A DNA stretch of 64,000 nt from Stereocaulon alpinum. Its lineage: Eukaryota; Ascomycota; Lecanoromycetes; Lecanorales; Stereocaulaceae. Of this stretch, positions 43,894 through 54,969 are shown piece after piece. Numbering within the stretch: the first letter of the stretch is position 1; each line of letters opens with the position of its first letter. The notes beneath the pieces were generated by a model, which worked only from the letters and a program-made list of their open reading frames with translations, was not told where the DNA came from and did no database searches. The position numbers were made by a program, and so were the translations under genes. The stretch is taken from NCBI GenBank assembly GCA_018257865.1, contig JAEUBA010000098.1, forward strand, positions 1 to 64,000, given 5' to 3'.

Positions 43894-45596
43894 TCAGCTT
43901 GGTGGAGCATTGCTGAAAAGATACGAAACGCTCTCCCCGTTATGTGTGCGTCTACAAGCCTCTGTACCTCTCATCAGCCCCTTTCAATATTCCCAGTAAT
44001 GCCTATCACGGACAACTTACCAGCAAGTGTAGGACTAATATCAATCAGCGCGATCTTATCACACATCGTATCCTTTCCCAGAAGCGGCACCGTGTTCGTT
44101 ACAACAACCCTTGACAATGCAGTACACGCATTCAGCTTCTTGATCGCATCTCCGCTCAAAATACCATGTGTGACGACGCTAACAACTTGAGTGGTGCCGT
44201 GCTCGGCAAGCATTTCGGCTGCTGTACAGAGAGTGCCGCATGTGTCGGCCATGTCGTCAATCAAGATGGCGGTCTTGCCGCTAACTTCGCCTGTTAGGGT
44301 CATGCGGGAGATCTCGTTGGGGCGGGTGCGCTCTTTACTGTAGGTGGGTGAGCAGAGTGAATATCATCGAGAGAAGGGATACTGACTGAATAACAGCGAA
44401 GGGGAGGTCGAGGCGGCCGGCTATTGATGTTGCTCTGGGTGCAAAATTGGGTTGTCAGCATGCGTACCGGAAACAGAGTATGGGGAAGATATTGGAATAC
44501 CTCTTCACTCCTCCGGCATCTGGAGAGACAATGACGGCTTGGTCGAGATTGACGTGTTCCCTGATCCAGGTCAAGCTAGTGGGCTCAGCGTATAGATTGT
44601 CCACGGGTATGTTGAAAAAGCCTGCAAGGGTCAGAACGCTGTCAAGTGGTCATGCTTAGAATGGACCGATACCTTGTATTTGTGACGCATGCAGGTCCAT
44701 CGTGATGACATGGTTGACGCCCTATCAAGCCACCATTAGCAGCAAGTACAATGCCTACAACAACCTTCTATAGAACTCACGGCCATCTCTAGCATTCGTG
44801 CTACTAGTTTGGCTGTATTCAAACACACGAATGTTAGTCAGTGCTGTGACTCCATGTTCAAATGAGAACATACCTGTTATTGGTGCTCTTGATCTGTCTT
44901 TCTTGTCCTGCCTAGAAGGAAAATAGTGTCAGAACGGCCAACTTTACAGGGAGTTGGGGATGGGAATGTAAAACCTAGCGTATGGATACGACGGGATTAC
45001 AGCGGTCTACAATGGCTTAGCCTAACGATCCTCAAAGCGGACCTAGCGAGTGCTCACGATCCGTCTTGCACTCGCATCCTTGCATGCTCTGATCATAATA
45101 AGCAACTCCATCAAATCGTCATTGACGTTACCCGGCCGTGTCGATTGCAGGACCTAATGACTGGTCAGTCTAAAGTCTAGGATCCAAGCTATGAGAACGT
45201 CTAGGTGCAGGCATACGAAAACATCTTCGTCTCTCACGCTCTCTCCGATGGTCAGGGAAATCCTGGACTCCTTAGCCCAGCAATATGTAGCCTTGTCTGC
45301 CCCGCTTACTCGTGATTGCTGTCTCTACAAGTCCAACGTCAGCTTCACTGGTGTCGTCAGAGGGGAAGAGAGAAATTGTATACTGTAAGCTTAGAATTTG
45401 TGACTTGGATTGTGCATCATCAGTAACATGATCGCCATATCTCTGTGCGAAATCATACTTGCTCAATACCAAGCCTGTGAATAGCGTCAGTCTGGATATA
45501 TATCCGTTGGTATAGGGTAGGGCACCTGTCGGCAACCAGTTTCGCTAGGTCTGGATGAGAATTGCCCGTGAGCAACTTTATCGAATTTGTTGCCAT
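43894..45596 (-). CDS. Ribose-phosphate pyrophosphokinase
   Basis: Twelve exons: 45596-45526, 45474-45459, 45324-45217, 45153-45058, 45006-44975, 44911-44874, 44812-44781, 44721-44673, 44621-44501, 44434-44387, 44337-44021 and 43961-43894. They close in frame to 331 residues. Key parts: SIKLLTGNSHPDLAKLVADR at the start, S-V-R-D-E-D-V-F, Y-P-Y-A-R-Q-D-K-K, the active-site M-D-L-H-A-S-Q-I-Q-G-F-F, V-S-P-D-A-G-G-V-K-R, and the PRPP-binding D-D-M-A-D-T-C-G-T. It makes PRPP from ribose 5-phosphate and ATP for nucleotide, His and Trp synthesis in the cytosol. The gene is very intron-dense, and exon 2 is only 16 bases. The acceptor at 45325 is the least certain. Confidence 0.92.
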
Positions 45597-47082
45597 CGAT
45601 GATGAATTACAAGATGCGTGTGACTTTTCTTCGTTCTTTGACCCGTCATGCCCGAAAGATTACAGCTGGAGTAGTTGCGGCGCGGGCCGCGGAAGCTAGA
45701 TTAGCGCAAAGGTTTTCTAGGGCAGGTAAGCCGAATAACTTCGGAATTTGTCAACCGGAGGAAAGGTCCTGTGGTTTTGCGACTTCAATCAGATTTAACA
45801 CGTTTCTTCACAATACCAATACGTCTTGGATGTCAGAATATCGTAGAAGATGTTCTACAAGGCGATCCTGATGGAACTAGGTTAGGGTAGTTGTTTCCAG
45901 AAATAGTCTTCTCCTGCGTATCTATTCTTCGACCATGCCCATCCATGCCTAATCCCATTATAGAAGCGGAGAGATTTAACATTCGAAGTTTGGGGGGAGG
46001 GGAGCGCGTTCAGAGCCCTGGCATGATGTTCACACCGGTATGTGTTCAAAATGAGGCTAGAGTTGCTGCTCGCTATCACTTTTTTCACGTCATTGAGGAA
46101 ACTTTGATGCACCTATCGTTGCAACAAGGGTTTACGCATCCTATGACGACCCGTGACGAGAGCATTTCGAATGACATGCAATCGAAGATCAACAACGGCG
46201 ATCCGGATTATCCTCGTCAGCATTGGTTGTGTGAGATAGTAAGCCGCAGCCCACTTCGCTGAATCGGTATCTCCCGAGAGTATGGTAAAGAGACTGAACG
46301 TATCTCTACGCACTCGTCAACCTTTAGATTGCTTGTCGCTACCGAGACAGTATCTGAGTTGCAGACAAGTGGGATTGTGTGTCGATGGAGTAACACAATG
46401 GTTAGCTTGAGGAAGTGCGTTCTGTTATCGGTACTGTTCGTAATAGTCATGGACCTCCCTTCTATGCCCAGTGTCTGGACAAATTCCGACACTCAGATTT
46501 TCGAAGAGCAGCGTATGAGCATGGGAGATGATGGCCTTCCTAGAGCCAGAATAGGAAAAGACGCTCGTCCCTGAGAGGTTCAACGGTGATCTAGGCTACA
46601 TATTCAGCATCAGAGTACGGAGTGCCACTGTGTGTAACATACACTATTGTACTGGTCTTTTTTACGTATAGCAAGTGTGGCTGGTGCCCCAAAAGATACA
46701 CGCCCGATCATGGTCGCTGTGCGGACTGGCATAGCCAATAGGCGTTTATGAGGGAAGATGAATGACCTTCCTCATTTCCTGACCACGCCTCTGAGCGGGG
46801 TTCTCTAGGGCTGTGTAACGATCACGACGAGATTTGCTTCCGCTTCCGGCTGACCTTGACTTCCTCACCTCACCTTCCTTACTCTGTCACCAACGACATT
46901 GACCACCAGTACTGGTACAATTATCCTTCACATGATGAATAACTGGGCCCGATATTAACCAAGCAGTGATATCACTAAGAGCATCGTGAACCAGTTACAC
47001 CATAGTCACGTGTAACCTCTGGCCACAATAAGCTCCTGTAAGTTTGACCTTCCCGTTGTTCTCTGCGCGCCTGGTCCACAGT
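45597..47082. other. Intergenic with weak minus-strand frames
   Basis: About 1.5 kb. Minus-strand frames at 45882-46112, 46113-46313 and 46217-46492 look faintly protein-like (for example SFLNDVKKVIASSNSSLILN) but are broken and unrecognised, so a decayed gene is possible. The rest holds the PRPP synthetase promoter at its left and the next gene's promoter at its right. Confidence 0.35.
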
Positions 47083-48663
47083 ATGCTGACTGCGGGCCTT
47101 GCAGATGAGCTTTCGGATACTGAATCTTACCTAGGTCGTCTTGCACATATGTCAAAACGCAAAATGAGGACTGTACCACTCGAAGAGGACGCAACGGGCG
47201 ATTGGGTGAACGCGAAAGATCAGTCGTCTTCGTTGTTCACGCCATCACCAAAACCTCGCCCAAAGCCAATGAGAAGGGGACGTCCTTCCAAGAATAGTAG
47301 TGTGTCAGCATCACCGGGTGCCCCTACTATACCTTTTCCTGGACCCTTCTTCGAGCAAGAGCAAACATCGCCAGGACCACCTCCCATCGCCCCTCGAATA
47401 TCTCAGAGAATAAACAAGTCCCGTAATGAGGAGCAGCCACCATTGATGTTACAAGACGCCGCAGACAGAGTCTCGCAAGTTGCGCGTATGGTCTCTCAGG
47501 AACTATCACTTGACACTGAGTCATCACCCATGCTCACCAAGAAGGCTGAAAACCAGACCTTTAAGCGGCGTCGCCTTCTCGCCGACGAAGAGCCAAAACA
47601 CTTCGCAGCGCAAACCAATACGCAACCGTCCCAGAGTCCTTCCCAGGAGAACACACAATTATCCTCAGCGTTCCCACAATTCGTTCATCCAATGCCTACA
47701 GCGCCTCAGTTCAATTACGAACAGCCGAAGGACTTCTACCGACTTCCCATCGTACCTTCTTCAAACAAACAAAGACCAGCGTTACCAACGGAGCGTATCG
47801 TCATCTACAACGGCTCTGGATTTACAATCCCTGAGTGCACACTTATTTGTGCTCTGCGGATGTTCGTTCGGCATGGGAACACTGGTGAGTGCTTGGATGA
47901 CGACACAGCTGCAGAAGTACTCAAAGCCTTTCGCGAGGGCTTCGGCCACCAAAACGCCCAACGCTCGGAGACACCCGACTGTCATGGTCTTTTCGATTAT
48001 GTGGCCAGTAATCACCACAGAGGCGGATACGTGGCTGAGATATGGACAGACTTGTCGAAGCGTGTCGACCACTGGAACCACATTGCAACTAGATTCTGGT
48101 GGGGTTGGATCTACTATATGGATGACCTTTGTCGCCGGTAAAATTCATGTACGACGTGCCATGGAGTTTATCGCTGACTTGATTGCCCTAGATACAAGCT
48201 CAGCAACCGACTAGATGAACTCGGGACGATGATCAACGACGAACATGTCTTGCAGAGATTTAACGTGGTTTATGAGAACGACCAACAGATAGAATTTCGG
48301 CCTCAGCATATGCCTATGCCTACCCTGAGCGCAGAGCAATTACAATACAAGAGGGAAATGCAAGTACTCATGCAGAGGCGTGTCCAAATGCAAGAATGGA
48401 AACGACAACAAGCCATCCAGGCACAACTGGCACAGCAATTGGGAGCGCAGGTGCCTGTCACACTGCGCTCTACACCGATACCGTCTGCACCAGAGCCGAC
48501 GCAGGAACGGGAAAGGACGACAAGACGAATGGCATCACAAAAAACACCGCAAATGGTACCACAGATGTCGGAAATGGCGAAGCAAATGCTAATGCCACTG
48601 CCGCTCCCCACAGTCCCGGTCTGTAGACCACCTGACTACGGACTACAACACACAACACTTTAG
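47083..48663 (+). CDS. Unrecognised fungal protein, Gln-rich C-terminus
   Basis: Two exons, 47083-48137 and 48192-48663, join in frame to 508 residues. The first 240 residues are disordered and Pro/Ser/Lys-rich with a basic nuclear-signal-like stretch (KKAENQTFKRRRLLADE). Residues about 245-360 form a compact-looking domain with conserved-type aromatic and Cys residues (ending R-F-W-W-G-W-I-Y-Y-M-D-D-L-C). The C-terminal 120 residues are Gln/Met-rich and probably coiled coil (KREMQVLMQRRVQMQEWKRQ). A nuclear role is a guess. A CACAG just before the ATG could be an acceptor for an upstream exon. Confidence 0.7.
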
Positions 48664-49268
48664 TAGGGCTGGAGCCGGAAGTCAGAAGGAAATAGAAATC
48701 AGCTCCGACAATCATTCACAAGCATGACATCGGGAGCAACATTTCAGAAAGATGCACCAACTGCCCATTTCACCTCCAAGTACAGTCTGTCTCTAATCGA
48801 TTGTTTCGATGCAGCTATATGGGTAGCTCTTCTAAAGAATCGTAGTAAACCGCATCAGCCCTCGCAACCCTTGTTCACATTAGCGATAAGCTTCTTCGTC
48901 CTAAGTTTATTCTAGAACCTCGTGCGGACTGATAGTTTTCACTTCAAGATGGCAACTAACTCTACGTCAGTAAAGCTACTCCAGCCTTATCACAAATTCG
49001 ACGAGATCTTGAAGCCCATGATCCGGATATGGGCACAAAGGGTTCTTTCCGTTGAAGCGCGTTTCAAAAGAGGAAAGGGAGCCGATAATGTATTTAAGTC
49101 TTCGCGCAGCCAAATTATCTCTTATTGATACAAATAGCGTTCAAAACTGGTCTAGATAAGTATCGTACAGCTCCTGTACACCTCGATGTATCGAGTTCCA
49201 TCTCATCGCAGAAGCTCTCTCGGCCGTACTGACCATACTCAATCTCTTGATTCTGACAGTCTCCATCT
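48664..49268. other. Intergenic, convergent gene ends
   Basis: About 600 bases between convergent genes. A small plus frame at 48922-49128 has no support. Nothing else is seen. Confidence 0.45.
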
Positions 49269-50444
49269 TCAAAAGTCTTTGATGACTTGTCGCTCTCTCT
49301 GCTTCTTCTTGTACATTTTCGGAGGAACAGTTAGCATTCCTTTGCTTACATTCTCAACACTAGGCCCCTCAGGAGTCGGTGGCGGTGTCGGCTGAGTAAG
49401 TACTATCTCTTTAGGGCAGTCCAATACAAAAGTCGGAATGTTCATTGGATCTTCACCTCCTTTATACTCCAGAAGATACCGATGGCGCAGCTTGTTGACA
49501 TAGCCTTTCAACTTTTTCGAGCCTGAATGTCCGGGCTGAGACCATAAAAGCAATGGCAGGTCTTCACGTGGCATGTCTCCTTCTAGCTCGAAGACCTTGT
49601 CGATCGCCGGAAAGCTTGGGCATGACTGCACTGGAGACCCCAGAGATACTGGAGAGCTTGCCATCAGCTCGACAGGAGCTTGAACCGCACTGACGTTCGA
49701 TGTAATCGGGCAGTCGCGGGAGTAGGTGGCCCAGTCTGCCGAAGGACCTGAGAGGTAAGTATCTCGTAGAATTGGCTTGGTAACGGTTGAGGTTACTGGG
49801 CAATCATCGGAAAGTGTGCTCCAGTCCGTTGATGGTGTTGCAAGAAAGCTATGACGCGGCACTGTCTCGGTCATGTTCGAGTAAAAGGATTCCCAATCGG
49901 TTGGTACCTCCTTCGCTGGTCCGTCTTGCGACTCTTCTTCTAGGCGAATTCCACCCTCAACCCCGAAGAACGACTGCATTTTACGGATCTGATGCATCTG
50001 GTCTTGCTGTGAACGTCCAACAGGCAAAACCTGCCCATGACTGCCAGCTGCTTTTGGTGAGTAGACGCCAACCCGTACATCAACTCTTCCCTCATCATCG
50101 GGCTCATCATCAGTAGTATCGTGCGTCATCTGTCTACTGACGCTAGGCAACCCTGCTGCTGGTTTGGATTTGCGATTCTTCAAGTATCTGGACCGACTTA
50201 TACTTGTCGTATCGGTTAATGGCGTTTTGGGCCGCTGCTGTCGAGCTTTGCTTCTTGCTATTGTTCCTTCTAAATCTTGCAATTGACTCCAAGATCTGAA
50301 TTTTGAGCTGGAAGGCGTCGACTTTGGTTCTTCTTTGAAGTGGAGTAGTTGTTCCATCATATGCGAATGTAGCTGCTCGACTTCTTCTTTCGTATGCTTG
50401 ATTCTAGCTTCCAATGAATCTTCCGTCGTGGAAGATTGGGACAA
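49269..50444 (-). CDS. Unrecognised fungal protein, 5' end unresolved
   Basis: An open frame of about 391 codons. It has no ATG before the coiled-coil-like start; the first in-frame ATG is at about 50360, so an upstream exon is likely or the start is there. Two related blocks are visible in the middle (S-F-L-A-T-P-S-T-D-W-S-T-L-S-D-D-C-P-V-T-S and T-Y-L-S-G-P-S-A-D-W-A-T-Y-S-R-D-C-P-I-T-S), a third being hinted at by D-W-E-S-F-Y-S-N-M. The C-terminal 110 residues are better ordered (KKLKGYVNKLRHRYLLEYKG). The family is unknown. Confidence 0.62.
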   Translation of the reverse strand: MSQSSTTEDSLEARIKHTKEEVEQLHSHMMEQLLHFKEEPKSTPSSSKFRSWSQLQDLEGTIARSKARQQRPKTPLTDTTSISRSRYLKNRKSKPAAGLPSVSRQMTHDTTDDEPDDEGRVDVRVGVYSPKAAGSHGQVLPVGRSQQDQMHQIRKMQSFFGVEGGIRLEEESQDGPAKEVPTDWESFYSNMTETVPRHSFLATPSTDWSTLSDDCPVTSTVTKPILRDTYLSGPSADWATYSRDCPITSNVSAVQAPVELMASSPVSLGSPVQSCPSFPAIDKVFELEGDMPREDLPLLLWSQPGHSGSKKLKGYVNKLRHRYLLEYKGGEDPMNIPTFVLDCPKEIVLTQPTPPPTPEGPSVENVSKGMLTVPPKMYKKKQRERQVIKDF

Positions 50445-51330
50445 GGGTGTCTCTGGGAAGCGGTGTAATGGAGAGATAGTCCAGGTATATGTGTCTCGTC
50501 ATATGCAAAGGATCTCTGAGGGCACAATGCCGAGAAAGAGACATTGATCATTTGCTTTGTCGCAGAAACAATGCTCATTTGCCAACAATGGCTATGCTTT
50601 TGCGATGAACAAGGGATTGTACGCCCTGAAGAGCAGCTCTCTCGTGAGCATACTCCTGATGGTCCGCAGCAAAGTCGGACAAGGTTGAGTAGCGCAAGCT
50701 CCAATCTTAGGCTACATTTTGTGAGACAGTTCAGAAAACCTGCCGCTAGCCTTTCCTTTATCTGGCTGAGCCACATATGGTTTCATGGGACCCACTTTGG
50801 CTCAACGAATGTCCTAGCCGGTTGCCGCATTGTAAGTCTGGCTGTCTTTCTATACTCAATTTCATACTGATATATAAATATGTCATCCAATTTAGAAAGA
50901 CAAGCTAGCCGGAGCTAGAACGCACCATACGACACTCAATCATGGAGTAGCGTTTGCGGTTCCACTTTGATAGCCGGTGTACATCTACAGAAATTGATCT
51001 CACTCACCAAAATTTCCCAGCTACCATAAAGAGGCGTTGTTGGCAATGGATACGTCATCTGTGTGGGCACAGAACCATGACAAAGACGTATCGTACCGCA
51101 CAATAACATTGTATCCACAAAGAGAAAGGAAAGTTGCTCCGGTCTGACATCGTGTCTCAGTAAGACGAACCCGTTCATTATTGGTATCTAGGGTCTCTGT
51201 CAACCTCTCTTTCTTCCGATTTTCCATACCTTATACGTACAGTACTCCAAGGCTATCACCGATACATTATACTGAAGACAGCTTTATCATCTTGATCGAA
51301 GACTATACTAATTCAGCAAGGCTACCAAAG
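50445..51330. other. Divergent intergenic region
   Basis: About 890 bases between divergent genes. It likely contains the missing 5' exon of the minus gene and two promoters. No defined feature is seen. Confidence 0.4.
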
Positions 51331-52263
51331 ATGAATGGGGACAGTATACGCGCTTGGGCGGAAGAAGTAGAGTATGGAGATACACCTCCTACGCAACTTC
51401 CATTTGACAAATCCGGGAATCCTTCCTCAGGATGTTTGACAATGACTCTTCGCGATGAAGATGTTACGGCGCGAAGTAGGGCGCCTCTACGTGACGGTTC
51501 TGTCAAAGAACTTCCCCGGTCGCGGAGAATGACTCCAAGCCATTACGGTACAGAAGCCGCAGATCTACATCTTCAGGTAAATCGCAAAGCTATTCCAGCA
51601 AGTGATTCGAGCAAGAAAATCGTGCACCGGGATAATTCCACTTCGGAGCAGCTTAATGCCGCGAAGCCACGGAACGGGAAAAAGACTTGTAGAGAGGATC
51701 GCAGAGAGACCGAAGTCAGCAAACCAAACCTTGACTTTGAAGCCGGTGATTTGGATCTAACACTCGTGATGCCGGGCTACTGTGATCATCTTCGTCGCTT
51801 AGACAACATGTACGCGATGAGCGAGGTTTCGAAGGAAAATGCGAAGGCTTCCAGGCAAGGAACCATCAATAGCCGAAAACAAGCTCGATTCTCATATATG
51901 GATCCAGGGAGCTTGGCGGTCAAGAAGCCTACGGATACGCATTCTGGTACTTCTGCACCGAGAAAGAGCCGCTTCGTCGAAAACTTTCATCTAGACGTGA
52001 CGGAGCCACGGCCAGAAAAGCCCTTCGCAAGACGTCCGAGGACGAATTCCGATCTTTCCCGTAGCAACGCTATCCGGAGGCCCGGGAACACGTACGTCGA
52101 TCACCGCACGAAATCCCTGCGATCAGAGGTAACCGAGCCACTAGAACTGTCATACGTACGTCCCCCAAGCTACAATTCAGACATCTCAAGAAGCAATGCG
52201 ATCAGGAGGCCTTCCAATACGTACGTGGAACACAATGCAGACGCCCTCAGGCGGCAGTGGTAG
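51331..52263 (+). CDS. Unrecognised basic protein with two C-terminal repeats
   Basis: A single exon of 310 residues from the first in-frame ATG at 51331; the frame is open further upstream without ATG. The protein is hydrophilic, basic and probably disordered. Near the C-terminus a unit of about 40 residues occurs twice: V-T-E-P, then about 11 residues later R-P, N-S-D-[L/I]-S-R-S-N-A-I-R-R-P and N-T-Y-V-[D/E]-H. A weaker Y-M-D-P/R-F-V-E-N block precedes them. No family or function is recognised. Confidence 0.6.
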   Translation: MNGDSIRAWAEEVEYGDTPPTQLPFDKSGNPSSGCLTMTLRDEDVTARSRAPLRDGSVKELPRSRRMTPSHYGTEAADLHLQVNRKAIPASDSSKKIVHRDNSTSEQLNAAKPRNGKKTCREDRRETEVSKPNLDFEAGDLDLTLVMPGYCDHLRRLDNMYAMSEVSKENAKASRQGTINSRKQARFSYMDPGSLAVKKPTDTHSGTSAPRKSRFVENFHLDVTEPRPEKPFARRPRTNSDLSRSNAIRRPGNTYVDHRTKSLRSEVTEPLELSYVRPPSYNSDISRSNAIRRPSNTYVEHNADALRRQW

Positions 52264-53404
52264 AATTTTCCGCAGTAAAAACGAATCACAAGCCTTCGGG
52301 GAAGTTTTTCTGAGTTAGTCAGCCATACAGTTTCTCGCGTCGATAAGTACTAGCCCGTTTGCTTACATACACTATCTAATAATCTACTGATCTGCAATCT
52401 GCCTTATCCCCAATTCATGTAACGAGCTGCAATTTCATCGAATATGCATTACCGTAATCGACATACTAAAAGGCTGCGGCATAATGAACATTCCATCCCC
52501 CAACTTAGCATGGTCCAGACAGGCAAATGATCAGACGGCACTGCCGCTGGAAGTGGAACGCGAGATCGAGATGGTACTGGAGCTTGCGGGAAAGGTCTTT
52601 GCGAAGTTGGGCATAGATATCGAACAGATTTAACCTGGGTTTGAACGAGAACTCTAGAGATTGAGATGATTGGTCGCGGAAGGGGGGGAGGCTTCAGATG
52701 AGAAGGGCTTACGAAAGATTGTTGTGGGGGGAGGGGGTAAGGGCGGTTCTATGGGGTGGGGAGGCGGGGGAGGGGAGGGAGGTGTGGACGCGGAAGGAGA
52801 AGAAGGGCTTGTGGTGGGAGAGGGGAAGTGAGCTCTGGCACTTCAGAGAATGACCGTTGAAGGTGGAGAGCTGCTGTTCAGGTTACATTCATTCAAATGG
52901 TGATGCTACAAGCTTGCGTCCTGCAGATGAAGCTATAATGCAATCTGCCCGACCGGCTGAGAACGGGGTCCCCTGCGCTAGATACGTCCTCACTCACTCC
53001 ATTCCCACGAGACCAAGCGACACCAGAGAACAGAGAGCCAACTTACCGGCAAATTATCCATCCTCCCAATCGTCCATGCACCGAACCACAATCGCAATGG
53101 CACAATTACTCCGTACACCCCACCAAGTCGACTTGATCGTTCCGATGCTCTTTGTTTAGAATCAATGCTTTGCACCTCGTAGAACAAAGCAACCACAAAC
53201 AAAGGACCCACCTTATCCTCTCAACACAATGCCATTGTCAACTGACACCGCGCCCCTCCCATACTCTCCTCACTACAACCGCACTCCCCCCAAACCCACC
53301 AGCCACCACAGCCACAAACTCTCCATCGAAGCTCCTCACCATCTCACCACCATCATCACCACTCCATCTCCTCCACCCCTTCCCTTCGCAAGAACATCAT
53401 CACC
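52264..53404. other. Intergenic with purine and pyrimidine tracts
   Basis: A G/A-rich tract (about 52675-52830) is followed 400 bases later by a C/A/T-rich, G-poor tract (about 53220-53400) directly before the next ATG. The latter looks like a fungal promoter/5' UTR with pyrimidine bias. No gene is seen. Confidence 0.45.
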
Positions 53405-53857
53405 ATGACACGACAGTCTAAAATTGCAACACACACCCCTCACTCCACCAGCACGAAGCAGAAATGGCGCCGCTCGATTCAGACCGTAAAACAACTCCTA
53501 CACATCTCCAAACTCAGCAGAAAAGCCACCACGAACGTAAATATGCGGTTCGAGGTCATCGAAATGACTAGTGACATCCAAGACGTCACGAAAAACCATG
53601 ATAGTGATATCACTAAACCTGCCCTGGCTCGCTGCGACACGAGCACACAAACTACTCCGGAACAGAGGGAAGATGTTCCCTCGTCAAAAGGTGAAGAGAT
53701 GAGTGTTGCTACTCAAGGACCCGGATGTCTGGTTTTTTGCGGTGAGATGCTGTCACGGGTAGTGGATAGTCTTGTTGCGTTGTGGCTCGATCATGGTGGA
53801 AGTGTTATTGTGTTGCTTGTTTTGGGGGTGTTGGCGAGTTGGGTTGATGTTTGTTGA
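53405..53857 (+). CDS. Small tail-anchored-type protein, unknown
   Basis: A 150-residue frame from an ATG preceded by a CACC context. The N-terminal 110 residues are basic then polar. One hydrophobic segment (VIVLLVLGVLASWVDV) lies at the extreme C-terminus, the layout of a tail-anchored membrane protein. No family is recognised. Confidence 0.45.
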   Translation: MTRQSKIATHTPHSTSTKQKWRRSIQTVKQLLHISKLSRKATTNVNMRFEVIEMTSDIQDVTKNHDSDITKPALARCDTSTQTTPEQREDVPSSKGEEMSVATQGPGCLVFCGEMLSRVVDSLVALWLDHGGSVIVLLVLGVLASWVDVC

Positions 53858-54969
53858 GGAAGGAAGGAAGGTTGGTTGGTTGTATTTTCTGTAGGTATGT
53901 TAATAGCATGTTGTGCAGTGATGAGAAGGTTTCGAGTTATATGTACAATATACACACCCCGAACTTAGGATTAGAAATTACCGTTCCGGGTTAGGAAAGG
54001 GAGCAAGACCGCTTTAGAGGGAGTAGCAAGGGAGTAAGGGGAAGTACTAAGGGAGTATTAAGGGAGCAGCGAGGGAGCTAGGGGGAGTACTAAGGGAGTA
54101 AAGAGGAGCACTATAAGGTAGTATAGGGGCGTAGTAGATAGGAGCCTAAAATAGATCCCCTAGCCTAAGTTAGCTTAAGCTACTAGGCTGGGGGAGCGTT
54201 CGAGGAGGGTGAGATGCGGTTTTTACGTAGTGGGGAGTGAGGAGAGGAGGAGGAAGGTGGCGAGGGTGGGGCCGGCGATGGAGGTGCCTATAATGAGAAT
54301 TTTGGGTGGGGTTGGAGAGGCTATGATAAACAGGAGCTTAGGGGTTTAGGCGGGAGGCGAGAGAAGGGTGGGATGGGTGCTGGGTAGGCGTTTGATTCTT
54401 ACAGGATGGGAAGAGATGGGGGCGTCGTCGTTCTTAAAGGAACAGCAAATAACATAATCGTCATTGTTTGGGGAGTGTTCAACAACATGCATTTGCTCGA
54501 GATGTTCGTACTCGTACTTCGATCGACGCTTCGCGGGAATGGAGCAACTCGATGCGGGACGTCATACGGGAGCCCCCTGCAAGATGATTATACCATCGAG
54601 TAAAACCTTCACGCTGCCATCAGGTGAGCCGCCGCCGTCCCCGCGGCCCCCTTTATTGGGAGTAGTACACCCACCAGCCGGGGGCCTCTGTAATGGCCTC
54701 ACAATCAATTCAAGGCCTTGGTCAGTATCGCAACCGCCAATGAACAATTCCTGCCCATAAAGATTGGTATGACGGAAATTGGTGAATTGGCGTTTGCGCT
54801 GCATATCGCAATGATTCTATAAGTAGGTAGGATGCTTTCAGTAGGGATGACGAAATTCAGGGGCTCCAGGATGACTTCAAAGCTAGTCCCGATCAGGTAT
54901 AGACTTCTTTCAGGGTACTACCGCCTGGAGATTCTCCCGAACCGAGTTGATGACTGCTCAGTGTGATAT
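53858..54969. other. Intergenic with short imperfect repeats
   Basis: Contains the AAGGGAGTA-type repeats (listed separately) and weak frames at 54406-54603 (plus) and 54562-54804 (minus, 80 codons, Gly-rich). Neither frame has independent support. No gene can be called. Confidence 0.4.
53995..54130 (+). repeat. Imperfect AGGGAGTA-type tandem repeats
   Basis: The words AGGGAGTA and GGGAGCA/GGGAGCT recur at spacings of about 10-20 bases in a C-poor stretch. They look like a degenerate minisatellite or a RIP-affected repeat fragment. Confidence 0.6.
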
